The notes beneath the pieces were generated by a model. That model searched no databases. It saw nothing but the letters and a program-made list of their open reading frames with translations, and was not told the origin of the DNA. This document shows positions 8,340 to 17,027 of a DNA stretch of 64,000 nucleotides, piece after piece (position 1 is the first letter of the stretch; every line of letters begins with the position of its first letter). Location of the stretch: NCBI GenBank assembly GCA_934757845.1, contig CAKVLQ010000004.1:1-64000 (forward strand). Direction: 5' to 3'. The position numbers and the translations under genes were made by a program. The DNA is from an uncultured Clostridia bacterium (GTDB lineage: Bacteria > Bacillota > Clostridia > Christensenellales > UBA1242).

Positions 8340-9464
8340 ATGAGAAAATTTAAAGTTAAAAATCTAAACCTTTCAACAACGGAAATTTCAAGTTTTGCAC
8401 CACAAAAAGTTTTTGTCCCAAATTTTTTGTTTAATCAAAATTTTAACAGTTTGGTTGAAGTGGGCAATGAAGTGAAAATGGGTGAAAAAATTTTTGAAAA
8501 AAATGGTCAGTTTATTGCAAGTCCCATAAGTGGAAAAGTTTTGAGCATTCGTTTTAGAAAAGATTTTTTTGGCGACCTTGTTTATTTTGTTGAAATAGAA
8601 GCAAATCAAAAAAATGATGTTATGATTTATCAAAAGCCAAAGGCAAAAAACAAGCAAGAACTAATCAAACTTTGCAAAGATTTTGGGCTAATAAGCACCA
8701 AAAATTTTGTTGCAAATATAATAGAAAATTTTGAAAAAAGTTTGGTGATAAATGCTTTTGATGAAGCGTTTGTTTTTAACAATTTTATTATGCTAAAAAA
8801 CCACTCAAAATTGATTTTTGAAGTGATTAAAAAACTTATAAAAATTTGTGAAATTAATAGCATTGTTTTTTGCACTTCAAAAACAACAAAATCATTGTTC
8901 AAAAATTTGATTTTAGAAAATAAAGATATGTTTTTTGGAACAAAAATAGTTATAAAAACAAAACAAAATTTGAATGCTCTTAACTTGTTTGACTTATATA
9001 ATTTGCATGAAGCATTTTGTGGAAAAATGCAAACAAATTTGCTTGTTAGTGTTTTGGGTGGGGCATTAAAACAAAATGGGGTTATAATGACAAGTTTTGG
9101 AACAAAAATTTGCGATATAATTCCGTTTTTTGGGGGCTTAAAACAAAACATTGAAGAAGTTGAAGATTTTAAATATATGAGTCTGGTTGCATTTAATGAT
9201 TTAGAGCAATTAAAACAAAAAATTAAACAAGCAAAAGATGAAGAAAGCAAGCAAAAATTAATAGGACTATTGAAAGAGAAAAACAAACAAGCAAACGACA
9301 ATGTTTTTTCAAAACGAGAAGAATATTACAAAAAATATTTAAATTGTTTGTCTAGCATAATTGTTAACGGAAAAAATTCAAAAATTTTAACCACAAACAC
9401 CGAAAAACCTCTTGAATTTTTTTGTTATGCCTTAAGTTTTTTAAATTTTGAAGAATTTTCTTAA
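8340..9464 (+). CDS. RnfC-like barrel protein lacking Fe-S motifs
   Basis: The 374-residue protein has an N-terminal segment with VEVGNEVKMGEKIFEKNGQF, then IASPISGKVLSI. This is the biotinyl/lipoyl-like barrel seen at the N-terminus of RnfC subunits of ion-pumping NADH:ferredoxin oxidoreductases. RnfC normally continues with an NADH/FMN-binding SLBB region and two CxxCxxCxxxCP ferredoxin clusters; neither cluster is present here. The rest is Lys/Phe-rich and unfamiliar. A small RnfB-like Fe-S protein lies 160 bases downstream, so the two may act together. It may be a diverged RnfC remnant or a new electron-transfer adaptor. The start is judged leaderless. Confidence 0.5.
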   Translation: MRKFKVKNLNLSTTEISSFAPQKVFVPNFLFNQNFNSLVEVGNEVKMGEKIFEKNGQFIASPISGKVLSIRFRKDFFGDLVYFVEIEANQKNDVMIYQKPKAKNKQELIKLCKDFGLISTKNFVANIIENFEKSLVINAFDEAFVFNNFIMLKNHSKLIFEVIKKLIKICEINSIVFCTSKTTKSLFKNLILENKDMFFGTKIVIKTKQNLNALNLFDLYNLHEAFCGKMQTNLLVSVLGGALKQNGVIMTSFGTKICDIIPFFGGLKQNIEEVEDFKYMSLVAFNDLEQLKQKIKQAKDEESKQKLIGLLKEKNKQANDNVFSKREEYYKKYLNCLSSIIVNGKNSKILTTNTEKPLEFFCYALSFLNFEEFS

Positions 9465-9573
9465 AAAATTATAATAGTATTTTGCTTGTTATAATTTTTT
9501 GAATAATTAAGAAAAAAAATCATCAATTAATTGGTTATTTAGTTTAAAAAATATATAAATTTTATAAAAATAG

Positions 9574-9601
9574 TTGAAAAAATTTTTTTATATGATATAA
9601 T
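9574..9601 (+). promoter_or_regulatory. Sigma-A promoter of Fe-S / Ppx-like operon
   Basis: TTGAAA (9574-9579) and TATAAT (9596-9601) with a 16-bp spacer lie upstream of the gene at 9625, which has GGGG before its ATG. Confidence 0.6.
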
Positions 9602-9624
9602 ATAAACGATTTTAAGGGGAAATT

Positions 9625-9816
9625 ATGAACGAAAAAGAATTGGAAAACAAAGTCAAATCTTATCTTGCAGGTTTTAATTGCGGGGCTTGTGGCTATGGTG
9701 ATTGTGCAGGGCTTGCAAAAGCCATTGCTTGCAAAAAAGCATCAGCCGAAGAATGTTTGCCTATTGATGAAGAAAATATAGAAATTATTAACAAATTAAT
9801 TTCTGAAAACAAATAA
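9625..9816 (+). CDS. Stand-alone RnfB-type 4Fe-4S domain protein
   Basis: At 63 residues this is essentially one Fe-S domain. FNCGACGYGDCAGLAKAI followed by a downstream EECLP gives the C-x2-C-x4-C-...-C pattern of the RnfB/hydrogenase-associated 4Fe-4S domain (PF04060 type). In RnfB this domain sits behind a membrane anchor and next to ferredoxin clusters; neither is here. It is the first gene of an apparent operon with the Ppx/GppA-like gene (19-base gap) and follows the RnfC-like gene. Binding of a 4Fe-4S cluster is well supported; the partner enzyme is unknown. Confidence 0.8.
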   Translation: MNEKELENKVKSYLAGFNCGACGYGDCAGLAKAIACKKASAEECLPIDEENIEIINKLISENK

Positions 9817-9835
9817 TTAACGAAAAGGAAGAATT

Positions 9836-11347
9836 ATGAAAAATATTGCCGTTGTAGAACTTGACATTTTAAATATAAAACTAACCATTGCAAGTGTTGT
9901 TAAAAACTCAATAGTGGTTTTAAATCAGGTGGTTGAACCAATCAACTTTGCACAAGACCTTGAAGAAGATGAAATTATCAAAGCATCAAAAATAAATCAA
10001 GTTATTGAAATTTGTCAAAGTTTTAAAAGTTTGTGTGATGCTTATGAAGTTGTTGAAACAACTTGTTTAAGTCATCGTAAATTTTATGATTTTAAAAACG
10101 AAATTAGTTTTTATGAACAAATTTATGCAAAATGTGGTTTGAAATTTAAGGAAATGACCGAAGATGAAGAAATTAATGGTTTTTATTTTGCGGTTATAAA
10201 CAGCATTGATGTTTCAAGGGGTGTGTTATTTTGCGTTAACACTTGCGACACTGTTATACTTAACTTTTCAAAACGAAGCATTTTTGAAAAAACAGTTTTA
10301 GATTTTGGAACACTTAATATTTTGCAAAAACTTGACCTAGAGAACAAAGCCCCAGCCGAAATGCTAGACAAAGTTTACAAATTTTTTAAACAAGAACTTT
10401 CAAAAATTGAATGGCTTAAAAATTTGGATAGCGAAGTTTCGGTTGTTGGAATGGGGAAATATTTTTTAAGCATTTGCAAACTTGCCAGAAAGTTAACAAA
10501 ATATCCGCTTGATGTTGAAAATATGTTTGAACTTAAAAAAGAAGATTTTGTTTCTTGTTATAACTTTTTAAGTGGGCTTGATATTGACAAAAGCAAAAAA
10601 ATTAAGGGCATTTCGCAAGACAGGGCAGACTTGTTTGCGTGCAGTTTGGCACTTTATAAAGCAATATTTGATACTTTTGAATATAACACAATTTGTGCAA
10701 GCAAACTTGATTTCAGCGAAGGTGAACTTTTATTTTTGGCAAATCCAAGTTTAACTGATAAGCCTTATCCTGATATTTTGGGAAATTCACTTGATATTAT
10801 TAATGAATATTACGCAACAAAACCTAACAATAATGCTCATGTTTATTATCTTACTGTTATTTTATACAAACAACTTAAAGTTCTTCACAAACTTCCTCGA
10901 ACTTATGTAAAAGCATTAAGAATTGCATCAAATCTTTATAATTGTGGAACAAGAGTTAATTTTTATGAAAAGAACAAAGCAGGTTATAACATTGTTTTAA
11001 ATTCACATATTATGGGTGCAAGCCACCGAGATATTGTTTTGGCAGCCTTTATTTTGCTTTGCACAAAACTTGACGATTTTAATTTGTCAGAATGGGTTAG
11101 ATATAAAAATCTTTTAACCGAAGAAGACATTGATGCGGTTAAAAAACTTGCAGTTATTGTTAATCTTGCCGACAGTCTTGACAAATTTAGACGAAAACGA
11201 ATTGTTGACATGACTTGTGACTTGCTTGGCGATTCAATCATAATCAAAACTCAAACCGAAAGTTCAGCAACGCTTGAAATTCGTGAAGGAATGAAAAACG
11301 AATCTGATTTTAGAAAAGTTTTCAAAAAGAATTTGGAACTTTTGTAA
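9836..11347 (+). CDS. Ppx/GppA-family protein, catalytic motifs degenerate
   Basis: The 503-residue protein follows the Ppx/GppA plan: two actin-like ATPase subdomains (about 1-300) and an HD-type helical domain (about 310-500). The family's phosphate-binding motif DxGSNS near the N-terminus is replaced by ELDILNIKL, and the second glycine-rich motif (DIGGGS) by CVNTCDT. In the C-terminal domain, where HD is expected, the sequence reads LYNCGTRV. Active Ppx/GppA enzymes hydrolyse polyphosphate or pppGpp; this one probably binds rather than hydrolyses them, or acts as a scaffold. It ends at a strong terminator. Family membership is fairly sure; inactivity is inferred from the missing residues. 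Confidence 0.7.
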   Translation: MKNIAVVELDILNIKLTIASVVKNSIVVLNQVVEPINFAQDLEEDEIIKASKINQVIEICQSFKSLCDAYEVVETTCLSHRKFYDFKNEISFYEQIYAKCGLKFKEMTEDEEINGFYFAVINSIDVSRGVLFCVNTCDTVILNFSKRSIFEKTVLDFGTLNILQKLDLENKAPAEMLDKVYKFFKQELSKIEWLKNLDSEVSVVGMGKYFLSICKLARKLTKYPLDVENMFELKKEDFVSCYNFLSGLDIDKSKKIKGISQDRADLFACSLALYKAIFDTFEYNTICASKLDFSEGELLFLANPSLTDKPYPDILGNSLDIINEYYATKPNNNAHVYYLTVILYKQLKVLHKLPRTYVKALRIASNLYNCGTRVNFYEKNKAGYNIVLNSHIMGASHRDIVLAAFILLCTKLDDFNLSEWVRYKNLLTEEDIDAVKKLAVIVNLADSLDKFRRKRIVDMTCDLLGDSIIIKTQTESSATLEIREGMKNESDFRKVFKKNLELL

Positions 11348-11370
11348 TCTTAAACTATTTAAAAGTTGTT

Positions 11371-11400
11371 AAAAGCAGGCAATTAGTGCTTGCTTTTTTT
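11371..11400 (+). terminator. Rho-independent terminator
   Basis: An 11-bp stem (AAAAGCAGGCA with TGCTTGCTTTT, one G-T pair) and a 5-nt loop are followed by a T-run. Confidence 0.85.
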
Positions 11401-11410
11401 TATATTACTA

Positions 11411-11419
11411 TGTTAAAAT
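11411..11419 (+). promoter_or_regulatory. Extended -10, leaderless start of hemW
   Basis: TGTTAAAAT ends 6 bases before the ATG at 11426. No ribosome site is present. Confidence 0.5.
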
Positions 11420-11425
11420 TAAAAA

Positions 11426-12556
11426 ATGATGCAAGAAATAAGTTTATATGTTCATATTCCATTTTGTCAAAGCAAATGTTATTATTGCAATTTTGTTTCG
11501 TTTAAATCTTCTATTCAAAAGCAAGAAGAATATATTAATTATTTGCTTAAAGAAATTGATTTGAACAAAAACAAAAACTATTTGATAAAAACAATTTTTA
11601 TTGGTGGGGGAACACCTAGTGTTGTTGATGAAAAATTTATTGAAAAAATCATTTTAAAAATAAATGAATGCTTTGTGGTTAGCGATAATGCTGAAATAAC
11701 AATAGAAATAAATCCAAACAGTTTTTCGCAAAAAAAAGCGGAAAGTTATAAAAAAATTGGAATTAACAGGTTAAGTTTTGGTCTTCAAAGTTCAAAAAAC
11801 AAATTGCTTAAAAAAATTAATAGAATTCACACAAAAAAAGATTTTATTAATGCTATAAAAATTGCAAAAAGTGTGGGTTTTTCAAACATAAATGCCGACA
11901 TTTTGCTGGGGCTTCCTTCGCAAAAAATAACTAATGTTAGGCAAACTTTAAAATTATTAATGAAAATGGACATTCCGCACATTTCTTGTTATAGTTTGAT
12001 TTTGGAAGAGAACACGCCTTTGTTTGAAATGGTTAAAAACAAAAAAATTAAACTTCCAAGCGAAGAAAAAGTGATAAAAATGTTTGATTTTTGCAACAAA
12101 TTTTTAAGCAAAAACAAAATTTTAAGATATGAAGTTTCAAACTTTGCAAAAACGGGCTTTGAGTGCAAACATAATTTGGTATATTGGAACTTGCAAAACT
12201 TTTTGGGCTTTGGGCTTAATGCTCATTCAAAAATTGATAATCAAGAGTTTAAAAATTTTTCGGATTTCAAACATTATTTTTTAAGCCTTGATAATGGCAA
12301 AAAGCCAATAAAATCGTTTGAAACTGTGTCAAAGCAAGAAATGCAAGAAGAATATATTATGTTGGGGTTTAGAAAAACACAAGGTATAGACTTAAAAAAT
12401 TTTAAAGAAATTTTTGGTTTTGATTTGCTTGAAAAAAAGAATAAACAAATTGAAAATTTTATTAATAACAAATTTTTAACAAATGAAAATGGATTTTTAA
12501 AAGCGACCGACCTTGGTTTTAAAGTTTTAAATCAAATTATTTTGGAATTGATTTAG
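11426..12556 (+). CDS. hemW: HemW-like radical SAM protein (heme chaperone family)
   Basis: The 376-residue protein begins with the radical SAM cluster motif CQSKCYYCNF (C-x3-C-x2-C). IFIGGGTPSVV and the NADILLGLPSQ block, typical of HemW/HemN-like enzymes, follow. The Phe after the third Cys (YCNF) fits HemW rather than true coproporphyrinogen dehydrogenase HemN. HemW binds and transfers heme in characterised bacteria. No other heme genes are in the window, and in many anaerobes HemW remains without a heme pathway, so its substrate here is uncertain. Met-Met at the start gives two adjacent candidates, ATG 11426 and 11429. Confidence 0.85.
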   Translation: MMQEISLYVHIPFCQSKCYYCNFVSFKSSIQKQEEYINYLLKEIDLNKNKNYLIKTIFIGGGTPSVVDEKFIEKIILKINECFVVSDNAEITIEINPNSFSQKKAESYKKIGINRLSFGLQSSKNKLLKKINRIHTKKDFINAIKIAKSVGFSNINADILLGLPSQKITNVRQTLKLLMKMDIPHISCYSLILEENTPLFEMVKNKKIKLPSEEKVIKMFDFCNKFLSKNKILRYEVSNFAKTGFECKHNLVYWNLQNFLGFGLNAHSKIDNQEFKNFSDFKHYFLSLDNGKKPIKSFETVSKQEMQEEYIMLGFRKTQGIDLKNFKEIFGFDLLEKKNKQIENFINNKFLTNENGFLKATDLGFKVLNQIILELI

Positions 12557-12573
12557 ATTGCTTGAAAGATAAT

Positions 12574-12612
12574 AAAAAAACAACCCAAATAAAATTTTGG
12601 GTTGTTTTTTTA
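12574..12612. terminator. Bidirectional terminator
   Basis: AAAAAACAACCCAAA pairs with TTTTGGGTTGTTTTTT. It lies between hemW and a convergent gene. Confidence 0.85.
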
Positions 12613-12630
12613 ATAATTTTTTATGTATTT

Positions 12631-13317
12631 TTATTTCTTTTCGCTAGCATTTTTGCTTGCGGTTGAAGTGTCATTTTCTTCTTTTTTTATTTTGCTTGCA
12701 TTAGTGCTTTTGCCAGTTTTTGCAGATGCTTTTGCTTGTGGTTTTTTTGTTTCTTTTTGGTTAGATATTTTTTTATCTTCGACTTTTTTGTTTGAGCCAG
12801 TTTCTTTTTTGGCAATTTTGCTTTCAACTTTTGGGGAAGTTTGTGTTTTAACTTCTTCTTTTTTATCAGTTTTGCTATCAGTTTTTGGCTTTAATGCTTG
12901 TTTGCTTTCTGGTTCTTTTGCTTTTTCTTCTTGTTCGCTAGTTTTGCTTTGTTTGTTATCAGCATTTTGTGGTTCTTCTTTTTTTTCTTTATTCAAATCT
13001 TCTTTGTTTTGAATAGCGTTATTTTGAGAATTAGAATTAACTTTTTGTGATTGATTTTCTTTTGCTTTTCTTATCATCGCTTTGGTTTTTTCTTCTTCAT
13101 TGGCTTTTTCGTTTGAAGATTCTTTTATGTTAATATTGTTGCTTTCCAAAAACTTTTTGGCACTTTCAATAGTCCAACTTTTTGATTGAAAATTGCTTTT
13201 TTTCTTTTTTTCATTAAGCAAATAAACCAAAAGATAAACACAAAAAGCACAAAAGAAAATAACCGCCAAGATATAAAAAATAATATCGGTTCTTATTAAA
13301 AGTGATGAAATATTCAT
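12631..13317 (-). CDS. Single-pass membrane protein with long Lys/Glu-rich tail
   Basis: The 228-residue protein has one transmembrane helix (about residues 10-32) followed by a short basic stretch. A compact segment (about 45-65: WTIESAKKFLESNNINIKES) comes next, then ~160 residues of low-complexity Lys, Glu, Ser, Asn and Gln. The tail is probably disordered and cytoplasmic. I recognise no family. The ribosome site GGAG lies upstream on the minus strand (AAGGAGAT at 13319-13326). It is divergent from the deacetylase-like gene. Confidence 0.6.
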   Translation of the reverse strand: MNISSLLIRTDIIFYILAVIFFCAFCVYLLVYLLNEKKKKSNFQSKSWTIESAKKFLESNNINIKESSNEKANEEEKTKAMIRKAKENQSQKVNSNSQNNAIQNKEDLNKEKKEEPQNADNKQSKTSEQEEKAKEPESKQALKPKTDSKTDKKEEVKTQTSPKVESKIAKKETGSNKKVEDKKISNQKETKKPQAKASAKTGKSTNASKIKKEENDTSTASKNASEKK

Positions 13318-13410
13318 AAAATCTCCTTAATCATTTTTAGTATATCAAATTAAAAAATTTTTGACAAACAAGTTGTAATAATTTTTTAAAAATTTTAATA
13401 AATTTATATT

Positions 13411-14133
13411 ATGAAAAAGATTAAAATAAAAAAAGGTTTAGAAACCGTAATCACCAACGCAATTTTGCTTACTCTTATTTGCGGAATGTTTTTTTTGGCG
13501 TTTACGGGAAGTGTTAAGTCGGTTTTTTCAAACAAAAGCGAAGTTCAAGCATATTATTCTGGCAATACGCAAAAAAACAATGTTAGTTTGATGATTAATG
13601 TTTATTGGGGAACTGAATATATTGAACCCATGCTTGAAGTTTTGAAAAATGAAAATGTTAAAACAACTTTTTTTGTGGGTGGAACTTGGGCAAGTTCTAA
13701 TAGCGAAGTTTTGAAAAAAATTTTTGATGATGGGCATGAAATTGCAAATCACGGATACTATCACAAAGACCACAAATATTTGTCTGACGAACGAAACCAA
13801 GAAGAAATTTATATTACTCACAAACTTGTTAAAGAATTAATTGGCGTTGATATGACTTTGTTTGCTCCACCAAGTGGAAGTTATAACACGCAAACTCTTC
13901 TTATTGCATCAAATTTGGGCTATAAAACAATTATGTGGACAAAGGACACTATTGATTGGCGAGATAAAGACAGCAATTTGGCTTTTACAAGAGCCACCAA
14001 GAATGCAAAAAATGGCGACCTTATTTTGATGCACCCCACAGCACACACGCTTGAAGCCCTGCCCAAAATTATAAAATTTTATAAAGAAAATGGCTTTAAT
14101 TTAACAACTGTTAGTGAAGCAATCGCTGAATAA
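13411..14133 (+). CDS. YlxY/PdaB-like polysaccharide deacetylase family protein
   Basis: The 240-residue protein has an N-terminal membrane anchor (about 13-32) and a NodB-type domain. TFFVGGTWASSN and HEIANHGYYHKDH match motifs of the family. The canonical first motif TFDDG is replaced by MINVYWG, as in the YlxY group of sporulating Firmicutes, so the metal-binding Asp pair is missing and classical deacetylase activity is doubtful. In Bacillus ylxY lies next to an M16 protease gene (mlpA/ymxG); the same order is seen here, which supports the assignment. No ribosome site precedes the ATG. Confidence 0.75.
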   Translation: MKKIKIKKGLETVITNAILLTLICGMFFLAFTGSVKSVFSNKSEVQAYYSGNTQKNNVSLMINVYWGTEYIEPMLEVLKNENVKTTFFVGGTWASSNSEVLKKIFDDGHEIANHGYYHKDHKYLSDERNQEEIYITHKLVKELIGVDMTLFAPPSGSYNTQTLLIASNLGYKTIMWTKDTIDWRDKDSNLAFTRATKNAKNGDLILMHPTAHTLEALPKIIKFYKENGFNLTTVSEAIAE

Positions 14134-14202
14134 TTTGTTATTTTAAAAAATTAATGTGAATTTTAATTAATTTAAAGATATTTTAAGCATAATAAATAAT
14201 TA

Positions 14203-14239
14203 TAAAGGTAGAAATAAGATATTCTATCTTTATTTTTTT
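14203..14239 (+). terminator. Rho-independent terminator
   Basis: TAAAGGTAGAA pairs with TTCTATCTTTA (one G-T pair) around an 8-nt loop, followed by seven Ts. It lies in the spacer between the deacetylase-like and M16 genes, which otherwise shows nothing. Confidence 0.8.
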
Positions 14240-14380
14240 ATAAAACAATTTAAAAATTATTGAATAAAACAGCAAAAATTATTACAAAAAAAAGTTAAAT
14301 TAATTTTGTTTAAAAAATAAATTAAAAAATTAGTTTGTAAAAAATATTTTTATTGATATACTAATTTTAAGGAGAATTAT

Positions 14381-15649
14381 ATGATTTCAACAAAAGTTTT
14401 GCCAAGTGGTGTTAAAGTGGCAGTTAGTTCTATGAAAGGTTTTGAAGGTGTTAGTTTTAAAATGTATGTTTTCACGGGAAGTGCAAATGAAAGCAAAAGT
14501 GAAGATTTTGGAATAAGTCATCTTATTGAACATATGTTTTTTAAAGGAACAAAAACAAGGTCTAGCCTTGACATTGTTAAAGAATTTGATGCAAATGGCA
14601 TTCAAACTAATGCTTACACAAGCAAAAATGAAACTTGCTATTTTACATACGGAACGGGTGATAGTTTAGAAAAAAGTGCTGAAATTATGAGTGATATGCT
14701 TTTTAATTCGGCTTTTGACGAAACCGAACTTAAACGAGAAAAAGAAGTTGTTGTTGAAGAAATAAAAATGTATCAAGACAAACCTGATGCTGTTTGTGAA
14801 ATGCTTATGGACGCAAATTTTTTTTCAGGAACAAATTATGCTCATGACATTGCGGGAAGTGAAGATGGTGTTAGAAAAATTTCAAGACAGCAAATTTTAG
14901 ATTATTACAAAACTCATTATATTCCACAAAATATAATTTTAAGTTTTGCAGGAAATGTTACAAGTGAAAAAGCAATAAGTTTGGTTGAAAAATATTTTGA
15001 ACCAAAGTTTGAAAAACAAAAAGAGCAAATTGAAAGCACCAAACAAGATGCGTTTGAAATTGTAAAAAAGCAACAAATTCTTCAAAAAAACACAAATCAA
15101 GCCCAACTTATGATTTCGTTTAAAACCGAGAATAGGTTTAACAGAAAAAAACTTGCAATTAACACTTTAATAAGCCAAATGCTTGGTGGAAGTATGGGAA
15201 GCAGATTATTTCAAGAAGTGCGTGAGAAACTTGGTCTTGTTTACACAATTAATTCATATAATGATGTAAGTCCGCTTACTGGAATGTTTTCAATAAGTTT
15301 GGGAACAAGTTTAAGCAAGGTTAAATTGGCACTAAAAACCATAAAAAAAGTTCTTGATGAAGTTTGCCAAAATGGTTTTAATCAAAATGAACTTACTCTT
15401 GCAAAAAATTCTATAATTTCGGTTTTGAAACTTAGAAGCGACAGTCCAAGCAATATGGCTTCAAACATTGCTTTTCAATTAAGATACCGAAACAAAATTC
15501 ATTCCAAAAAAAGTCAAATTAAAGAATACGAAGTTATAACACTTGACGATGTAAATAGTGGTGCAAAAGACATTTTTTTGAAAGATTATGTTATAACTAT
15601 GGTTGGAAGCAAAGATAAATTTGATTTGATAAAAATGTTTGAAAAATAA
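14381..15649 (+). CDS. M16-family zinc peptidase (YmxG/MlpA-like)
   Basis: The 422-residue protein carries the inverted zinc motif HxxEH in ISHLIEHMFFKG, with the third ligand Glu in EVVVEEIKMYQD. This is the signature of M16 (insulinase/processing-protease) enzymes. The C-terminal half has the R/Y-type substrate site (GMFSISLGTS). Length matches the bacterial YmxG/MlpA group. It follows the YlxY-like gene as in Bacillus. A good ribosome site (AAGGAG) precedes the start. The peptide substrate is unknown. Confidence 0.9.
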   Translation: MISTKVLPSGVKVAVSSMKGFEGVSFKMYVFTGSANESKSEDFGISHLIEHMFFKGTKTRSSLDIVKEFDANGIQTNAYTSKNETCYFTYGTGDSLEKSAEIMSDMLFNSAFDETELKREKEVVVEEIKMYQDKPDAVCEMLMDANFFSGTNYAHDIAGSEDGVRKISRQQILDYYKTHYIPQNIILSFAGNVTSEKAISLVEKYFEPKFEKQKEQIESTKQDAFEIVKKQQILQKNTNQAQLMISFKTENRFNRKKLAINTLISQMLGGSMGSRLFQEVREKLGLVYTINSYNDVSPLTGMFSISLGTSLSKVKLALKTIKKVLDEVCQNGFNQNELTLAKNSIISVLKLRSDSPSNMASNIAFQLRYRNKIHSKKSQIKEYEVITLDDVNSGAKDIFLKDYVITMVGSKDKFDLIKMFEK

Positions 15650-15688
15650 TAAAATTAATAAAAAAATATAAAAATATTAGAAAAGTTA

Positions 15689-15719
15689 AGCCACGAATAA
15701 TGTGGTTTTTCTTTTTTTT
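15689..15719 (+). terminator. Rho-independent terminator
   Basis: A short stem (AAGCCAC/GTGGTTT) with a T-rich tail follows the M16 peptidase gene. Confidence 0.6.
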
Positions 15720-15781
15720 GAATGAAAAGCAAAAATTTACAAAAAAATTTAAAAAAATTTTAAAAAATTGGCACAAAAGTG

Positions 15782-15810
15782 TTGACTTTGTTAAGTTTAG
15801 AGCATATAAT
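15782..15810 (+). promoter_or_regulatory. Sigma-A promoter of the heat-shock operon
   Basis: TTGACT (15782-15787) and TATAAT (15805-15810) are spaced by exactly 17 bp, immediately upstream of the CIRCE operator. Confidence 0.9.
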
Positions 15811-15814
15811 AGTG

Positions 15815-15841
15815 CTAGCAGTCTTGAAGAAAGAGTGCTAA
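15815..15841 (+). promoter_or_regulatory. CIRCE operator (HrcA binding site)
   Basis: The right arm GAGTGCTAA (15833-15841) is a perfect match to the consensus. The spacer is 9 bases, and the left arm CTAGCAGTC (15815-15823) differs from TTAGCACTC at two positions. It sits at the expected transcription start just after the -10 box and before hrcA, so HrcA should repress its own operon. Confidence 0.9.
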
Positions 15842-15857
15842 AACTTTAAGGAAAAAT

Positions 15858-16976
15858 ATGGAGAGTTTAAATTTAACAGAAAGGCGAAAAGAAATTTTAT
15901 TTTCTTCGGTTGAAGACTATATTCGTTTGGCACTTCCAATAACAAGTTTGTCGGTTCAAACAAATCATCTTCATGATGTTAGCACTGCAACGCTTCGAAA
16001 CGAACTTAACACGCTTGAAGCAATGGGGCTTTTAAAGCAACTTCACACATCAAGTGGCAGAGTTCCAACAAGCAGAGCATACAGAATTTATGTTGACAAC
16101 ATTATGAAACAAAACCGATTTAGCAAAAAAAATTTGAGCATAATCAAAAACTTGTTTGCAAAACGGTCGGGTATGCTTGGCGACATAATTGGTCAAATTG
16201 CAAAAACAGTTAGTGAAATAACAAATTGTCCAGCGGTTGTAAAACTTAATGGCTTTAATAACCTTGTTGTTCAAAACATAAAGTTAATTCCACTAATAGA
16301 CAATTCACTTTTGATGCTAATTTCAACATCAACTGGTGTTATAAACAACAACATTAAGTTTGACGATATGGTTAGCGAACAAAATTGCGTTGATGCAAGC
16401 AACTTTTTAACCAACAAGTTTAAAGGAAGAACAATATCTTGCATGATTAAATCTATGCAACAACTTGTTAATAGTTATGATGAAGAAATAAAAGAATATG
16501 AAAATATATTTAACATTTTAATTAATGGGCTTATTGATTTGTCTGAAAAAAATTCAAAAGAATTTTCGGTTAAAGGTGCAACAAAACTTTTGCAAAATCC
16601 AGAATATTCAAACATAGAAAATGCAAAAAAGGTGTTAGATGTTTTGGAAGATGACAACAAACTTGAAAAACTTTTTGACGAAAATTCTAGTGATGAAATT
16701 ACATTTTCAATAGGCGAAGAAATTAACGAAACTGGTTTAAACTCTTGTTCCATTATAAAAGCAAATTACAATATAAATGGAAACCCAGTGGCACAAATTG
16801 GTGTTATTGGTCCAGAGCGAATGGATTATGCCAAAATTGCTGGGGCACTGAAATATATTGTTGATGAAATGAAAAATTTAGAAAGATTAGAAAGGAGGGA
16901 AAATTTTATGGATAAAAAATGCGATGGAAATTGCTGTGGTTGCAAAGGTTGCGACAACGGAAACGATGACGAATAA
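15858..16976 (+). CDS. hrcA: Heat-inducible transcription repressor HrcA with Cys-rich C-terminus
   Basis: The 372-residue protein has a winged-helix N-terminus (about 1-75, with HDVSTATLRNELNTLEAMGL and SSGRVPTSRAYR), a GAF-like middle and the conserved end IGVIGPERMDYAKI. HrcA binds CIRCE and is kept folded by GroEL or DnaK. The CIRCE site just upstream shows autoregulation. Unusually, the frame runs on for ~20 residues rich in Cys and Asp/Asn (CDGNCCGCKGC). Within that extension a strong ribosome site (AAAGGAGGG, 16891-16899) precedes ATG 16908, so the tail may also be made as a separate microprotein. Confidence 0.95.
   Translation: MESLNLTERRKEILFSSVEDYIRLALPITSLSVQTNHLHDVSTATLRNELNTLEAMGLLKQLHTSSGRVPTSRAYRIYVDNIMKQNRFSKKNLSIIKNLFAKRSGMLGDIIGQIAKTVSEITNCPAVVKLNGFNNLVVQNIKLIPLIDNSLLMLISTSTGVINNNIKFDDMVSEQNCVDASNFLTNKFKGRTISCMIKSMQQLVNSYDEEIKEYENIFNILINGLIDLSEKNSKEFSVKGATKLLQNPEYSNIENAKKVLDVLEDDNKLEKLFDENSSDEITFSIGEEINETGLNSCSIIKANYNINGNPVAQIGVIGPERMDYAKIAGALKYIVDEMKNLERLERRENFMDKKCDGNCCGCKGCDNGNDDE
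16908..16976 (+). CDS. Cys-rich microprotein nested in-frame at the end of hrcA
   Basis: ATG 16908 has an excellent ribosome site (AAAGGAGGG, 8-base spacing) and would give a 22-residue peptide, MDKKCDGNCCGCKGCDNG plus an acidic end, in the same frame as HrcA. Its sequence resembles the next small gene at 17028, which supports a real independent product. Five cysteines in 22 residues suggest metal or thiol binding. No known family is recognised. Confidence 0.55.
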   Translation: MDKKCDGNCCGCKGCDNGNDDE

Positions 16977-17027
16977 TTATTCACTTTTAAAAGTTTAAAA
17001 TATAGTTTGAAAAAGGAGATTTTGATT

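Noticed and set aside
8630..9301. 223-codon minus-strand frame
   Set aside because: Antisense shadow of the RnfC-like gene, low-complexity Ser/Phe/Lys composition, no ribosome site.
12623..13012. 129-codon hydrophobic plus-strand frame
   Set aside because: It is the antisense of the Lys/Glu-rich membrane protein; Phe/Ser-rich composition is the mirror of Lys/Glu codons.
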